Positions 11,252-22,507 of a stretch of DNA of 64,000 nucleotides are shown here, one piece after another. This stretch comes from Cyrtodaria siliqua (Eukaryota > Mollusca > Bivalvia > Adapedonta > Hiatellidae). The position numbers and the translations under genes were made by a program. Location: contig JAWPHD010005586.1 in the NCBI GenBank assembly GCA_037043455.1, positions 62,001 through 126,000 of the forward strand, written 5' to 3'. Below the pieces are notes generated by a model. That model ran no database searches, was not told the origin of the DNA, and worked only from the letters and a program-made list of their open reading frames with translations. Every line of letters begins with the position of its first letter. Position 1 is the first letter of the stretch.

Positions 11252-12765
11252 AGATCACCTGAGCCGCAGGCTCAAGGTGATCTATTGGGATCACTCTTCG
11301 TCCGTCGTCCGTCATTAACTTTTGCTTCAAACGACCTCCTCAGAAATCGACTTCTCCTCAGAAACTGCTTGGCCAATTTTGACCAAACTTCACATGTATG
11401 ATCCTTAGATGAATGCTTTTAGATTTATTTATTAAATATAGGTCAGCACGACATCCAAGATGGCCGCCATTACCATATATAGTCGAAACCTTAAAAAATC
11501 TTCTCAAGTACCACTGGACAGATTTTGACACTAGGCTATCAAGTTTGTTCAAATTAAGTCCCAGGGTCAAAAATGAACGCGCCCTTGGGGTCCAAAGTGG
11601 GGATTTTGTATGTTTTCCATAGAATTGTATAGGAAAAAACTTCTGAAACAACAAGGCTTTCATGTATTACATGTAGCATCAGCTTATGGTCCTCTACTAA
11701 GTTTGTTCAAATGGTGACCTTGGGGTCTAATTTGGCCCCGCCCCTGTGGTCACAGTTTTACATAAGACTTATATAGGGGGAAAAAAAATCTTTGAAACTG
11801 CAAGAGCCAAAGGTTTAATATTTTGCATTTAATATAAGATTATGGTCCTTTACCAAGTTTGTTCAAATGGTGATTTGGCCATGCCCCAGGGGTCACATGT
11901 TTTACATAGACTTGTGTAGGAAAAAACCTTAAAAAAAATCTTCTCTGAAACTACAAGAGCCAGATGTTTAATATTTTGCATTTACTATAAGATTATGGTC
12001 CTTTACCAAGTTTGTTCAAATGGTGACCCTGGGGTCATGTCTGGCCCCGCCCCCGGGGTCAGTTTTACATAAATGCTTGTATAGGGAAAAACTACTAAGT
12101 TTGTTCAAATGGTGACCCTGTGGTCAAATTTGTCCCCGCCCCGGGAGTCACAGTTTTACATAGACTTGTATAGGGAAAAACATAAAAAAAAGTCTGACAC
12201 TGCAAGAGCCAGAGGTTTAATATGTTGCATATGGTCCTCTACCAAGTTTGTTCAAATGGTGACTCCGGGGTCAAATTTGGCCCGACCCTGGGGTCACAGT
12301 TTTACATAGACTTATATAGGAAAAATATTAAAAAGTCTTCTTCTCTAGAACTAGAAGAGCCAGAGGTTTAATATTTTGCATTTACTAGACTCTTATGGTC
12401 ATTTACCAGGTTTGTTCAAATGGTGACCCTGGGGTCACATTTAGCCCCGCCCCAGGGTTCACATGTTTTACATAGACTTGAATAGGGAAAAACCTAAAAA
12501 CTCTTCTTCTTTGAAACCACAAGGCACACACCTCTCATATATTACATGTAGCCCTGGGGTCACATTTGGTATTCATTTTGTATCTGATCTTTACCAAACT
12601 TTGTTAGTGTCTATATATCAATGTTGTTAACACAACAGAGGCCACATTTCTTGAACAATCTTAACCAAACTTGCAGAGATTGTATATGACCATAAGATTT
12701 CAAAGAAGTTCAATAATGGGCCAGTACTCAGGTGATCAATTTAGGGCCATGGCCCTCTTGTTTTT
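11252..12765 (+). repeat. AGATCACCTGAGCC-headed repeat with GGGGTCA modules
   Basis: Head palindrome GATCACCTGAGCC/GGCTCAAGGTGATC (11253-11282) is followed by CGTCCGTCGTCCGTC. At least six tandem modules of about 120-150 bp follow, each with AAGTTTGTTCAAATGGTGAC, a GGGGTCA phrase and ACATAGACTTGTATAGG. The tail is GGGCCATGGCCCTCTTGTTT. The minus-strand element at 34324-36044 shares these modules. Confidence 0.8.
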
Positions 12766-12791
12766 AGTAATATTAACATTTTACTCTGTTT

Positions 12792-14070
12792 GTAGCTCTG
12801 CTGGCCAAATATGGTGAGTTCCCGTCTGCCTGCCTCTGGATGAGTTCGAAAACCAGGCGGATCGGATTAGCACCTTTATTTTGTATTTGGCCAAATTGTT
12901 GATATGAATGAAAGCTCACATTCGAAAAACAGGAATGCCAGAGTTACGGCCCCTTGAATTATTGAAAAATACATTCAGCCACACTCGAGCACCTTCAAGT
13001 TTAGCTCTACTGGCCAGCAGAGTTCATGTGATGGCAAGTTGCCCGTTGTCCATTAACTTTCTGTTTGTTTACACAATATGGTTGCAAATCAGCCAGATCG
13101 AATTAGTAACACCAGGGTCTGGGGTCAGGCGAGCTTATGCGATCACTTTTCGTTCGTCCGTCTGTTAGCAATTTTATAAAATCAACATCCCCTCTGAAAC
13201 CGTTTGAAGGATTTTGATGAAACTCCCTCTCAGATTTTTGTTTTTCATGGCGGCCATGGCTAAAACTAGGTCAAATTTAAGGAATTTTTAAACATCTCTG
13301 AAACCACATTCCATTCTTGTGAAATATCATAAACATGTTCCTTGGGTTAGCCTCTATCAAGTTTGTGTTTTTCGTTATCGTCGAATAATCAAAATGGCCA
13401 CCACGGTGATCCAAAGTTTACATAGTTATATAGGAAAGGTTAAAAATAACATCTTCTCTGAAACCGCTTGAAGGATTTTGATGAAACTTCATTACAATGA
13501 TTTTCAGGATAGTCGCCCTCGGAATTATGTTTTTCACGGCTGCCAGTCAACCAAGATGGCCACAATGGCTAAAATTAGGTCAAATTTAAGGAAATTTCAA
13601 CAACATCTCCTCCGAAACCACTTATTCCATTCTTGTGAAATATCATAAACATGTTCCTTGGGTTAGCCTCTATCAAGTTTGTGTTTTTCGTTATCGTTGA
13701 ATAAGCGACCCAAAGTTTACACAGAGTTATATAGGAAAACGTTAAAAATGACCTCTGAAACTGCTTGAAGGATTTTGATGAAACTTTGGGTTAGTCCCGC
13801 TCAGATTTGTGTTTTTGGTCAAATTTAAGGACATTTATCGAACGACATATTACACTTATTCCATTCCAATTAAATATCATATATATGTTTCTGTTGTTGG
13901 CCTCTATCAAGTTTGTATTTTTCGTTGTCAAATATTCAAAATGGCCACCACGATAACCTAAAGTTTACATAGAGTTATATATAGGAAACATGTTCTTTGT
14001 TGGCCTCTATCATGTTTATGTTTTTGAATCGCATCCTACCAGTAGAGCATCTACAGAGCCTCTTGTTTAA
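12792..14070 (+). repeat. Composite of two or more headed repeats
   Basis: An incomplete AGCTCTGCTGGCC head at 12793 is followed by CCAGGCGGATCGGATTAG modules. A second head-like AGCTCTACTGGCCAGCAGAG lies at 13003. After it come tandem ~230-bp modules containing AAACCGCTTGAAGGATTTTG and TCAAGTTTGTGTTTTTCGTT, and a CTCTTGTTT tail near 14060. Confidence 0.65.
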
Positions 14071-15640
14071 ACACCTTTTTCTATAGTTTTAAGACATCTT
14101 TATATTTTAATAAGGTTATGGATTGATAAAACTCGCAGCTAACATTTATCTTAAAATAGATGGTCAGTAGTGTCCCTGTGACGTTAATAAGGATATTTGA
14201 AAATATGTAAAAATCTTAAATGTTATGAATATGGGCCCAGGTCCTTGTTTTTCTGAAAGCCCTATATTGCCTTAGCGCTTCCATTTTGTATAGGATCTTT
14301 ACCAAACTTGGCCAAATTAATTATATTAATAAAAGCATGGATGAGTTCGAAAATCAGCCAGATTGGATCACTCACTAACACCAGAGTTGTGGCCCTCGTT
14401 TTACTAAAAAATGCCATATTCTGCATTGTTTACACACTAGCATCTTCATGTTGTATTGGATCTTTACCAAGCCTAACCAGATTATTAATATTAATTTAAA
14501 GCTTGAACAAGTTTGAAAATCAGCCGGTTTGGATTTGTAATACCAGAGTTATGGCCCTTGTTTTGAAAATGCCATATTCTGCTTTGTGAACACTAGCACT
14601 TTGATTTATTATTTGATCTTTACCAAACTTGATCAGTGTCTTTGTATTAATAAGTCAGACAAATTTGAAAACAAGCCCAATCAGATTAGTAACACAATAG
14701 TTATGGCCCTTGTTTTGCTTAAAAATGCCTTGTGAACAATCTAGTATCTTAGTGTATAATGCTTATAGCTTTTAAACCGCTTGGATAAGTTTGTCCAAAG
14801 TTCACATGGATGCTATTTAGGTCTATGGCTTCCAAGTGTCCCTTGAATCCAATTTTAAGTATTTCCTGGTTTAATTATTTACAATAGTCCAAATAATCCA
14901 ATGCCACTTTAAGTACAGAATGAGCACAATAATTGTTTTCGAAATCCTCTCGCAATATATATTTTTAATCAAAAGCATCCAATATATTCAGAATGTTTTT
15001 TTTAACTTTATACTGAACTATCAATTTCAAAAGACCTTATTTATACTATCATAGAACCCTCTAGAAGTTCAATGAGATAAACATGTTATTTACTTCAACA
15101 GCCTTGAATGACAGAATCAACGAATTACCATACGATGTTGATGTAAATATAAACATTAATTTTATCCAGAAACTTCTATATATGTTACTAATTTTAAAGG
15201 AATGGCCTTGGATGACGAAATCTACATGTCCGCATCATTCTTATATACATTCAAAGTTAACACAAGTTCACATGGATGATGCCGAAGCCTATAGCTTTTA
15301 AGTTGATAAAAAAACCGGTCAACGTGAACTCTAAGATAGCCACCATTAAGATGGCCACCATTACTGTAAAATGCTTAATATATTTTTTAAAGCGCTTGGA
15401 TAATTTTGACAAAACATCACATGGATGATGCTGAGGTCAGTGGCTTTCAAGTCTGTAAAGATTAGGTCGACATCACATCCATGATGGTCGCCGTTTCCAT
15501 GAAATGCTTATATCTTTTAAACCACTTGGATGATTTTGACCAACTTCACTTGTATGAAGCTGCTAAAATGGTTTTCAAATTTGTAAAAATTAGGTTGATG
15601 TGACATCCAAATTGGAGATCACAAGTAATTGTTTCATTTT
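14071..15640 (+). repeat. Headless repeat modules, two classes
   Basis: 14280-14730 holds three ~150-bp modules of the CCAGCCAGATTGGATC / GAGTTRTGGCCCT class. 14760-15640 holds another class with TTTTAAACCGCTTGGATAA, CACATGGATGATGC and AAGATGGCCACCATTA. No gene seen. Confidence 0.6.
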
Positions 15641-16075
15641 CAGGCATATGATGCCATGCCGTCCGTCGTAGGCAGGTAACATTTACCACTCAGCTTCCCG
15701 AGATGTCGATGAGTCGGACAGGCACTGGCTTCAGTTGCCAGTTACAGAGCAGCAGCTTACTGAGAATAACTAAAAAGGAAGAGCTAAAGCGGAGTAGCTT
15801 ATTGAGAATAACTAAGGAGAAGCTTACTAAACCACTTGAACTAGACAGCTTTCATAAGTTATAAAGTTACTTCAATTTTGTATGCCTCGCATCATGCGAA
15901 GAGTGCGCTGGTGGAAGGGCATATAGTGTTACCCCTGTCCATCCATCCTTCCACCTGAACTCTTAACTTAGGTAATTGTTAGCCAATCTATGCCAAACTT
16001 TGTCAAATTGTATATGGCACAATGTCTCCACCAAGTTCAACTAGAAATTGTTATTGTCCATGGGACAAAAACGTA
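15641..16075. other. Diverged repeat fragments, no gene
   Basis: GCATATGATGCCATGCCGTC at 15645 is partly mirrored by ATGCCTCGCATCATGCGAAG at 15881, suggesting ends of one old repeat. ATCCATCCTTCCACC lies at 15940. No ORF of note. Confidence 0.4.
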
Positions 16076-16271
16076 TGGCTCCCCCACTCGCCCGAACAGA
16101 CATAATTGACGACTCTAGGTCCAACTGTTCTTTATTGATCTGAGATCGTTTTGATATTCAATATCCCTGTGACTGTATGTACTATCTGTATCAGTAAGGC
16201 CACATAAAAAAATATGTGTGGTTCAAGTAACCCGACCGACCCTATTTTTTTAAAGGGCCGACCCTAAAACT

Positions 16272-16415
16272 TCTTATGCAAAAATTAAAAAAAATAAAAT
16301 AAAAAAAAAATAAAAAAATAAAAAAAATAATAATAATTAAAAAAAAAATAAAAAAAAATTAAAATTAAGAAATATTTAAAAAAAAAAAAAATTAAAAAAA
16401 AAAAAATTAAAAAAA
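16272..16415. repeat. A-rich low-complexity tract
   Basis: About 140 bp of nearly pure A with scattered T and rare G/C. It lies directly against the first unit of the 145-bp array. Confidence 0.9.
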
Positions 16416-16416
16416 A

Positions 16417-17345
16417 TCAATAGGGGTCATCTACTGGTCATGACCAACCATCCTTCCAAGTTTGAGGACCCTAGGTCCAACCATTCTCTAGTTATTGATC
16501 GGACATAGTTTCACCGCAACCTTGACCTTTGACCTAGTGACCCCAAAATCAATAGGGTCATCTACTGGTCATGACCAACCATTCTTCCAAGTTTGAGGAC
16601 CCTAGGTCCAACCATTCTCTAGTTATTGATTGGACACCGTTTCACCGCAACATTGACCTTTGACCCCAAAATCAATAGGGGTCATCTACTTGCCATGACC
16701 AACCATCCTTCCAAGTTTGAGGACCCTAGGTCCAACCGTTCTGTAGTTATTGATCGGACATCGTTTTGATAGTCAATGCCACCGCAACATTGACCTTTGA
16801 CCTAGTGACCCCAAAATCAATAGGGGTCATCTACTTGTCATGACCAACCATCCTTCCAAGTTTGAGGACCCTAGGTCCAACCGTTCTCTAGTTATTGATC
16901 GGACATCGTTTTGATAGTCAATGTCACCGCAACATTGACCTTTGACCTAGTGACCCCAAAATCAATAGGGGTCATCTACTTGTCATGACCAACCATCCTT
17001 CCAAGTTTGAGGACCCTAGGTCCAACCGTTCTGTAGTTATTGATCGGACATCGTTTTGATAGTCAATGTCACCGCAACATTGACCTTTGACCTAGTGACC
17101 CCAAAATCAATAGGGGTCATCTACTTGTCATGACCAACCATCCTTCCAAGTTTGAGGACCCTAGGTCCAACCATTCTGTAGTTATTGATCGGACATCGTT
17201 TTGATAGTCAATGTCACCGCAACATTGACCTTTGACCTAGTGACCCCAAAATCAATAGGGGTCATCTACTTGTCATGACCAACCATCCTTCCAAGTTTGA
17301 GGACCCTAGGTCCAACCATTCTCTAGTTATTGATCGGACATCGTT
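16417..17345. repeat. 145-bp tandem array
   Basis: ATCAATAGGGGTCATCTACT starts units at 16417, 16548, 16671, 16816, 16961, 17106 and 17251. The last units are exactly 145 bp apart; the first two are shortened by loss of the CGTTTTGATAGTCAATG segment. Units carry AGGACCCTAGGTCCAACC, a short palindrome, and TTGACCTTTGACCTAGTGAC. Copies are nearly identical, so amplification is recent or homogenised. Confidence 0.92.
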
Positions 17346-17501
17346 TGTGACACAGACAGACCTACAGACAGACCTACAGAGAAACAGACAGACAGAAAGT
17401 ACAAAATCAATATGGCTCCCCTACCACACTTTGTGTGGGGGAGCCATAATAATCGACCTCACTGCCATGGTATTTTCAGGGTTATGCCCCTTGGAATAAT
17501 A

Positions 17502-18947
17502 ACAAGAGGTCAATGACCATGAAGCTCTACTGATAGATTTTTGATAGCTAGATCAGCATTCCTGTGAAGTTCCATGAAAATCCATCGAGTAGTTTCAGAG
17601 GAGTAGTCGCTACAAGTTTTTACTATATAACTCTATGTAAACAAAGATGGCCACTGGCAGCCATGATTAACGTCGAATCAAAAGGATTTTTCGAAACAAG
17701 GACCAACATCATGTCATGCTGATAATTTTAGAAAAAGTCCCATATCAATATCACTTATAGTTTTCAGGAAGTAGTTGCTACAATTTTTATTTTAATCTAT
17801 TTTTAGCTGTGGTGGCCATCTTGAATTTCCAGCTGGCCTGAATTCAGATAGCTGCTGGCAGCCATGTTTAACGTTGAATCAAAATGATTTTCAACAAAGA
17901 CCAACACCATGTCATGCTGATAATTAATAGAAAAAAGTCCCATATCAATATCACTTATAGTTTTCAGGAAGTAGTCGCTACAAATTTGTTTGTTTTTTAA
18001 TCTATTTTTAGCCGTGGTGGCCATCTTGAATTTTCGGTCGGCCTGAAAATTTGCTAGGATCAAGTAGACATCAAGAGCAACATTCCTGTGAAGTTCCATG
18101 AAAATCCGTCAACTTGTTTCAGAGGAGTAGTCGCTACAAGTTTTTATTATATACTCGGTAAAAAAAGTTTTGGACCAGGGTATATGCCGTTGTGAAAATA
18201 AAACTAAAACTAGTGGACAAAATGTACGTATCTTTTTTTAGTAACCAAGGTCTACTCTACCCGGTTAATTTGGTACCAGAAACATTAAATTCCAAACAAG
18301 ATTTGATTTTAAAAAAATATCGCGAACACACAAAGGGTCTGTAAAAAATGTTGCAAAGTCCATACAAAGTAACAGTTACGGACACACTCGAGTAACCAAT
18401 AAAAAGATTATTATTTTTTCGCAAACATGCATTGTAAATGATAATTATTGTTGATTGTTGATCTATTGTAAATTATCAACCGAGATAATAACGGTTATGG
18501 TCGAGCGTCTAGGTTCTGCGATCAGTGTACGGGTTCGAACACTGCCATGGTCCAAAACTTCTTTTACAGAGTATATAACTATGTAAACAAAGATGGCCAC
18601 TGGCGACCATATTAATATTGAATCAAAATAATTTTCGACTAAGATCATCATCTTGCATGCTGATCATTTTAGAAAAAGACACATATCAATATCACTTAGT
18701 TTTCAAGAAGTCGCTACAAACTTGTATTTTAAAAATCTATTTTTAGCTTTAGTGGCCATTTTGGATTTCACATCAACATGAATTTTTGCTAGGATCAACT
18801 AGACATCATGGGCAACATTTTTGTAAAGTTTGATGAAAATCTACTGAGTAGTTTCAGAGGAGTAGTCACTAAAATGTTTACGGATGGATGATGGACACCG
18901 CACAACGGCATAAGCTCTGCTGATCTTTGATCAGTAGAGCTAAAAAT
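17502..18947 (-). repeat. Minus-strand AGCTCTACTGATC-headed repeat with nested TIR element
   Basis: Minus-strand head (TTTTTAGCTCTACTGATC and GATCAGCAGAGCTTATGC, 18909-18947) and tail (AACAAGAGGTCAATGACC at 17502) enclose about three modules. These contain GTAGCGACTACTCCTCTGAA and CAAGATGGCCACC phrases. An unrelated 418-bp TIR element interrupts it at 18154-18571. Confidence 0.8.
18154..18571. mobile_element. 418-bp TIR element with tRNA-like B box
   Basis: The left end CTCGGTAAAAAAAGTTTTGG and right end CCAAAACTTCTTTTACAGAG form ~24-bp terminal inverted repeats, flanked by TATA(TA) as in Tc1/mariner-type TA duplications. Just inside the right end GGGTTCGAACACTGCC resembles a Pol III B box on the plus strand, with an A-box-like GGTCGAGCGTCTAGG upstream. 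No transposase is encoded, so it is non-autonomous. Confidence 0.7.
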
Positions 18948-19091
18948 TAACAAAATGATGTCGGGAATCTAACTTGCTATCCAATCTTCTCTAAACTGTG
19001 TTAAATTGTATACAGGCACAATGTCTCGGTTATGTTTGATAATCGACACTATCACTTCAGTATTTTCAGTTCTGCCCATTGGAATATCAAC

Positions 19092-19980
19092 ACGAGGTCC
19101 CTGACCTTGAAACGCTCTCCTGAAGATCTGAACAGCTAGATCTCGGAACATAACTTTTTATATGTTTTTCATTATTTGACGGGATAGTGTTTGTTAATCA
19201 TTAAGCAATACAATTTGTTTTGTGGTCATGTTTGGAGGAGGCATGTTTAAAATCCAAGCAACCCTTACAGTTGTCATTTCAATATTTCTCAAATGAAAAT
19301 CATTTTTGTAAAAAGAGTAACATTCCTGTAAAGTTTCATGAAAATCAGTAGTAGTTGTATAACTCCGTAAACAAAGATGGCGGATGGTGGCCATGTTTGA
19401 CGTCAAATAAAAAAAATGTTAAAGACCAACTTTATACTATGCCAGTCATTTTGGTAAAGGTACCAAATCAATAACATGGTCACCACAAAGTTGTATTTTT
19501 AAAATCTATTTTAGCTGTGGTGGCCATCTTGAAGTTCATGCCGACCTGGGCCCTGTTTTATATTAAACATCTTACATTTTTAAATTTTGAAATTCACTTT
19601 TTCCACCTAAGCATTCAATGCAGACAATTATGTGTACACGTGGTACAGATAAGAAAATGAAATCACGTTTATTTGAAAAAAGTAATTTATAGTGAAGCTT
19701 TTAAGAAATTGATTTATGATCAAAATGGTAAGTTGTTTCATAAAACGGAGCCCTGATCTTTACTTAGGACCAACAAGAGCTACATTCCTAAAAGTTTTAT
19801 GAGAATCCATAAAGTAGTTTCACAGGTGTAGTTGCCACAAGTTGACATAAACAAGGATGTCAGCTGATGGTCACATTTGAAATTGAAATTGAATAAAAAT
19901 GAAATTTGTTTAGGACCAACTTCATGTCCTGCCAATCAATTTGTTGAAAGCTTCCAAATCAATACCTCTTATTGTATTTT
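19092..19980 (-). repeat. Degenerate minus-strand repeat modules
   Basis: Begins AACACGAGGTCCCTGACC, a tail in reverse, followed by modules with GTAAACAAAGATGGCGGATG and TGGTGGCCATCTTGAAG. The stretch at about 19550-19760 is AT-rich and does not match the modules; I see no gene in it. Confidence 0.5.
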
Positions 19981-20630
19981 TATACCCCCGCTTTCACAAA
20001 ATGAAGTGGGGGCTATATTAGAATCGCGTCTGTAACGTCCAGTCACATCGCGTCCGTCGCGTCCCAGAACACATATATTAATACTTCATATCTCGAGCAC
20101 TTTTGAATGGATTGTTCCCATACTTCATATACTCATAACAACTGATGACCTTATGTCCCTCTACATCACCCATTAGTGATTATCTAATTACAGAATTATG
20201 GCCCTTTGTTAGACTTAACATTTTCAACTCTAATATTGTATAATGACCTATTAACACATTTTTTCTCAAACAATTTTGAATTGACTGTTCCAAACGTCAT
20301 ATACACATAATAACTGATAACCTTCGACTTAGAATTGTCCACTCGAATATTGTATAATGACATGTTAACATATTTTCTCTGAAACATTTTCAAATTGATT
20401 GTTCCCAAACATCATTTACGTATATCAACTGATGACCTTATGTCCCTCTACAACACCCATCCTTGATTGCCTAATTCATTACAGAATTATTGCCCTTTGT
20501 TTGACTTAGAAATTTTCATCTATAATGAACTTCATGTGGCTTTCACTTTAAACTTTTCATGGATTGTTATTACACTTTACATACAGTTCAGAAGTGATGA
20601 TATGATGTGTCTCTGCATTAATGGTTTTTA
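19981..20630 (+). repeat. TATACCCCCGCTTTC-headed repeat
   Basis: The head ATACCCCCGCTTTCAC / GAAGTGGGGGCTATA is palindromic, followed by GTCCAGTCACATCGCGTCCG. Three ~130-180-bp modules share ACTGATGACCTTATGTCCCT and CAGAATTATGGCCCTTTGTT. An inverted copy lies at 49725-50258, interrupted by a SINE. Confidence 0.75.
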
Positions 20631-20631
20631 G

Positions 20632-21525
20632 CTCTACTTCGACCAGTAGAGCTTATGGGATGGCGAGTTGTCCATCGTCCGTCCGTTAAATTTTGCCTTG
20701 TGAGCACTCCATGGCCTTCATTATTAATTGGATCTTTACGAAACTTTGCCAGTGTCTTTATATCAATGAAAGCTCGTTCGAAAACCAGCCAGATCGGATT
20801 AGTTTCACCGGAGTTATGGCCCTTGTTTTGCTGAAAAATGCCATATTAAGCCTTGTGAACACTAGCACCTTCATTTATTCAGATTGTTAATATCAATGGA
20901 AGCTCGGACAAGTTTGAAAACCAGCCAAATCGGATCAGTAACACCGGAGTTATGGCTCTTGATTCTTCTGAAAAGTGCTATTTTCTGCCTCGTTACACTC
21001 TAGCACCTTCATTTATCATTTGATCTTTACCAAACTTGCACAGATTGTTAATACTTATGAAAGCTTGGACAAGGTCGAAAACCAGCCAAACTGTAACGCT
21101 GTATTTTTTTTTACCTCATTAAGATGATAGGGCTTTCTTAATGAAACTTTGCAGGGATGATCAGTACCAAATCTAGTTATGTATATCGTCACCGTTTCAG
21201 TTGAATGATATTTGGCAGAATTATGGCCATTTAAAGGTCTTAATACACAAATTGTGTACGTTGTGTACAGACTACATTATCCTGAACCCCTGACCGGATT
21301 TCAGTCAAATTTTGCAGGGATGATCAGTACCAGGCCTAGTTGTGCATGGTAACGCCGTGTTCCGGTTGAATGATTTTTGTGTGATAGCCATTTAAAGGTT
21401 TTCATACACAAACTTTATCCAGACTAGTCTCTTCTGAACTCCTGGCCAAATTTTGGCAGGAATGATCGGTATCAAGCCTAGTTGCGTAGTAGAGTGATAC
21501 AGACCCTCTTGGGCATCTTGTTTTG
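20632..21525 (+). repeat. AGCTCTACT-headed repeat
   Basis: Head at 20633-20665, then CATCGTCCGTCCGTTAA, modules with AACCAGCCAGATCGGATTAG and GTTATGGCCCTTG, and a tail CAGACCCTCTTGGGCATCTTG. The large ORF on the opposite strand (21402-21845) crosses into the neighbouring SINE and is not a gene. Confidence 0.75.
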
Positions 21526-21675
21526 TGGTGGAGGCAGACCACCCACTTTTCCTGGGTAGAACCAGTACTGTACACCTCCAACCATCCGTAAGAATCAAGC
21601 TCCAAGTGGGATTCGAACCCGCAGTGGTGCAGTTTTACAATGCAACATCGTTCAACCATTCGGCCACGAAGACAG
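21525..21675 (-). mobile_element. tRNA-headed SINE copy
   Basis: On the minus strand the head carries an A-box-like TGGCCGAATGGTT and a B box GGTTCGAATCC (complement at about 21611-21621), followed by CTTACGGATGG and CCAGGAAAAGTGGGTGGTCT. It is tRNA-like but lacks a foldable full cloverleaf that I can trace. The 3' part recurs at 40884-40945. Confidence 0.65.
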
Positions 21676-21901
21676 AAGGGACCATATATGAAAAATAATA
21701 GTTCTAAAATAGAATATTTTATTTTAATAAATAAATATTTTCCCACATGTCTATACATCCCATGCAGATACAGACTCAAATAGCTGAATGTAATTTGTTT
21801 GTACACTTGACTTATACAAGGCACAACATAGCATCTTAATGTCACTTTGGGTCAACGTCTGACAACCCTGGTGTCTTTTCAATTTCCCTTCCTTCACCTG
21901 T

Positions 21902-22238
21902 TTACATGGTCCCTTGCCTCATTGTGAAGTAGGAGACCAGTAATAAGTGGAAGGGCAAGTTTCTTTTCTTCGCCCAACGATTCAGTTGATTGTGCCGTGC
22001 CATCCCTCCACGTCATCGTTAGTGTGGATGGAACAGCCATATACACACCATGGGCCAGATCTCACTGCCAAACCAAGTCCACTTGATGTAATCCATGAAT
22101 GCATTCTTCGCATCAGCCTCTGGGTCTACCTTGGTGTGTAGTACATCGAACACTGGCCTGATGTTGTCGGCAGATAGTAGCGGCAATGCGAACACTTTCC
22201 ACACCCTGTTAAATACTGTCGCGGGCAGTGTATACACC
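21902..22238 (-). pseudogene. MULE-type transposase, C-terminal exon remnant
   Basis: Minus-strand exon starting after a good acceptor (TTTATATTTTCAG, ending at 22239). It encodes VWKVFALPLLSADNIRPVF and later YIKWTWFGSEIWP, the lysine/aromatic helical part that follows the CxxH region in MULE transposases. The conserved TNDDVEGWH motif then appears in another frame (about 21995-22020), so one frameshift separates them. A TGA follows at 21982-21984, and a second frame change precedes LPFHLLL at about 21940. Family knowledge: MULE (Mutator-like) transposases end with an RTNNxxEGWH-like motif and a PFYLL motif. The same-strand fragment at 27929-28105 supplies the preceding part of the domain, consistent with one gene split by a ~5.7-kb repeat-filled intron. 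Dead gene. Confidence 0.65.
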
Positions 22239-22507
22239 CTGAAAATATAAAGAATACGTACAATATAAAAATATCAAAAGTTGGTATATACAACATCTTA
22301 TCTGTACATAAACCTGCTATGGACTAGACAATACTGTTAATTTCAAGACATCAAACATGACGGTGGTACTTTCATTTTCAAAGCTAAATTATATTTTTAG
22401 CTCTAGAGCTTATGCTTTGGTGCCGTGTCCGTATGTCCGTCCGTTCTCATCAGCATATACTTGTGTGCCTTTTTTTGCATTTTATCAGTACTTCTGTGTT
22501 AATTTTT
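22239..22507. other. Short spacer, MULE intron start
   Basis: AT-rich sequence upstream (in minus-strand sense) of the MULE exon. Contains a partial AGCTCTAGAGCTTATGC head at about 22400 with GTCCGTCCG. No gene. Confidence 0.4.

Larger units (their letters stand above)
16076..17448 (-). repeat. ATGGCTCCCCCAC-bounded repeat containing a 145-bp array
   Basis: Read on the minus strand, the element starts with a near-palindrome built from TATGGCTCCCCCACACAAAG and its complement (17411-17448). It continues through GTCTGTCTG and a tandem array, and ends near ATGGCTCCCCCACTCG at 16076. The palindrome-plus-modules plan is the same as in the AGCTC-headed families. Confidence 0.7.

Noticed and set aside
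21402..21845. 147-codon minus-strand ORF
   Set aside because: It crosses a SINE with tRNA-like boxes and a headed-repeat tail; composition is unlike a protein family.
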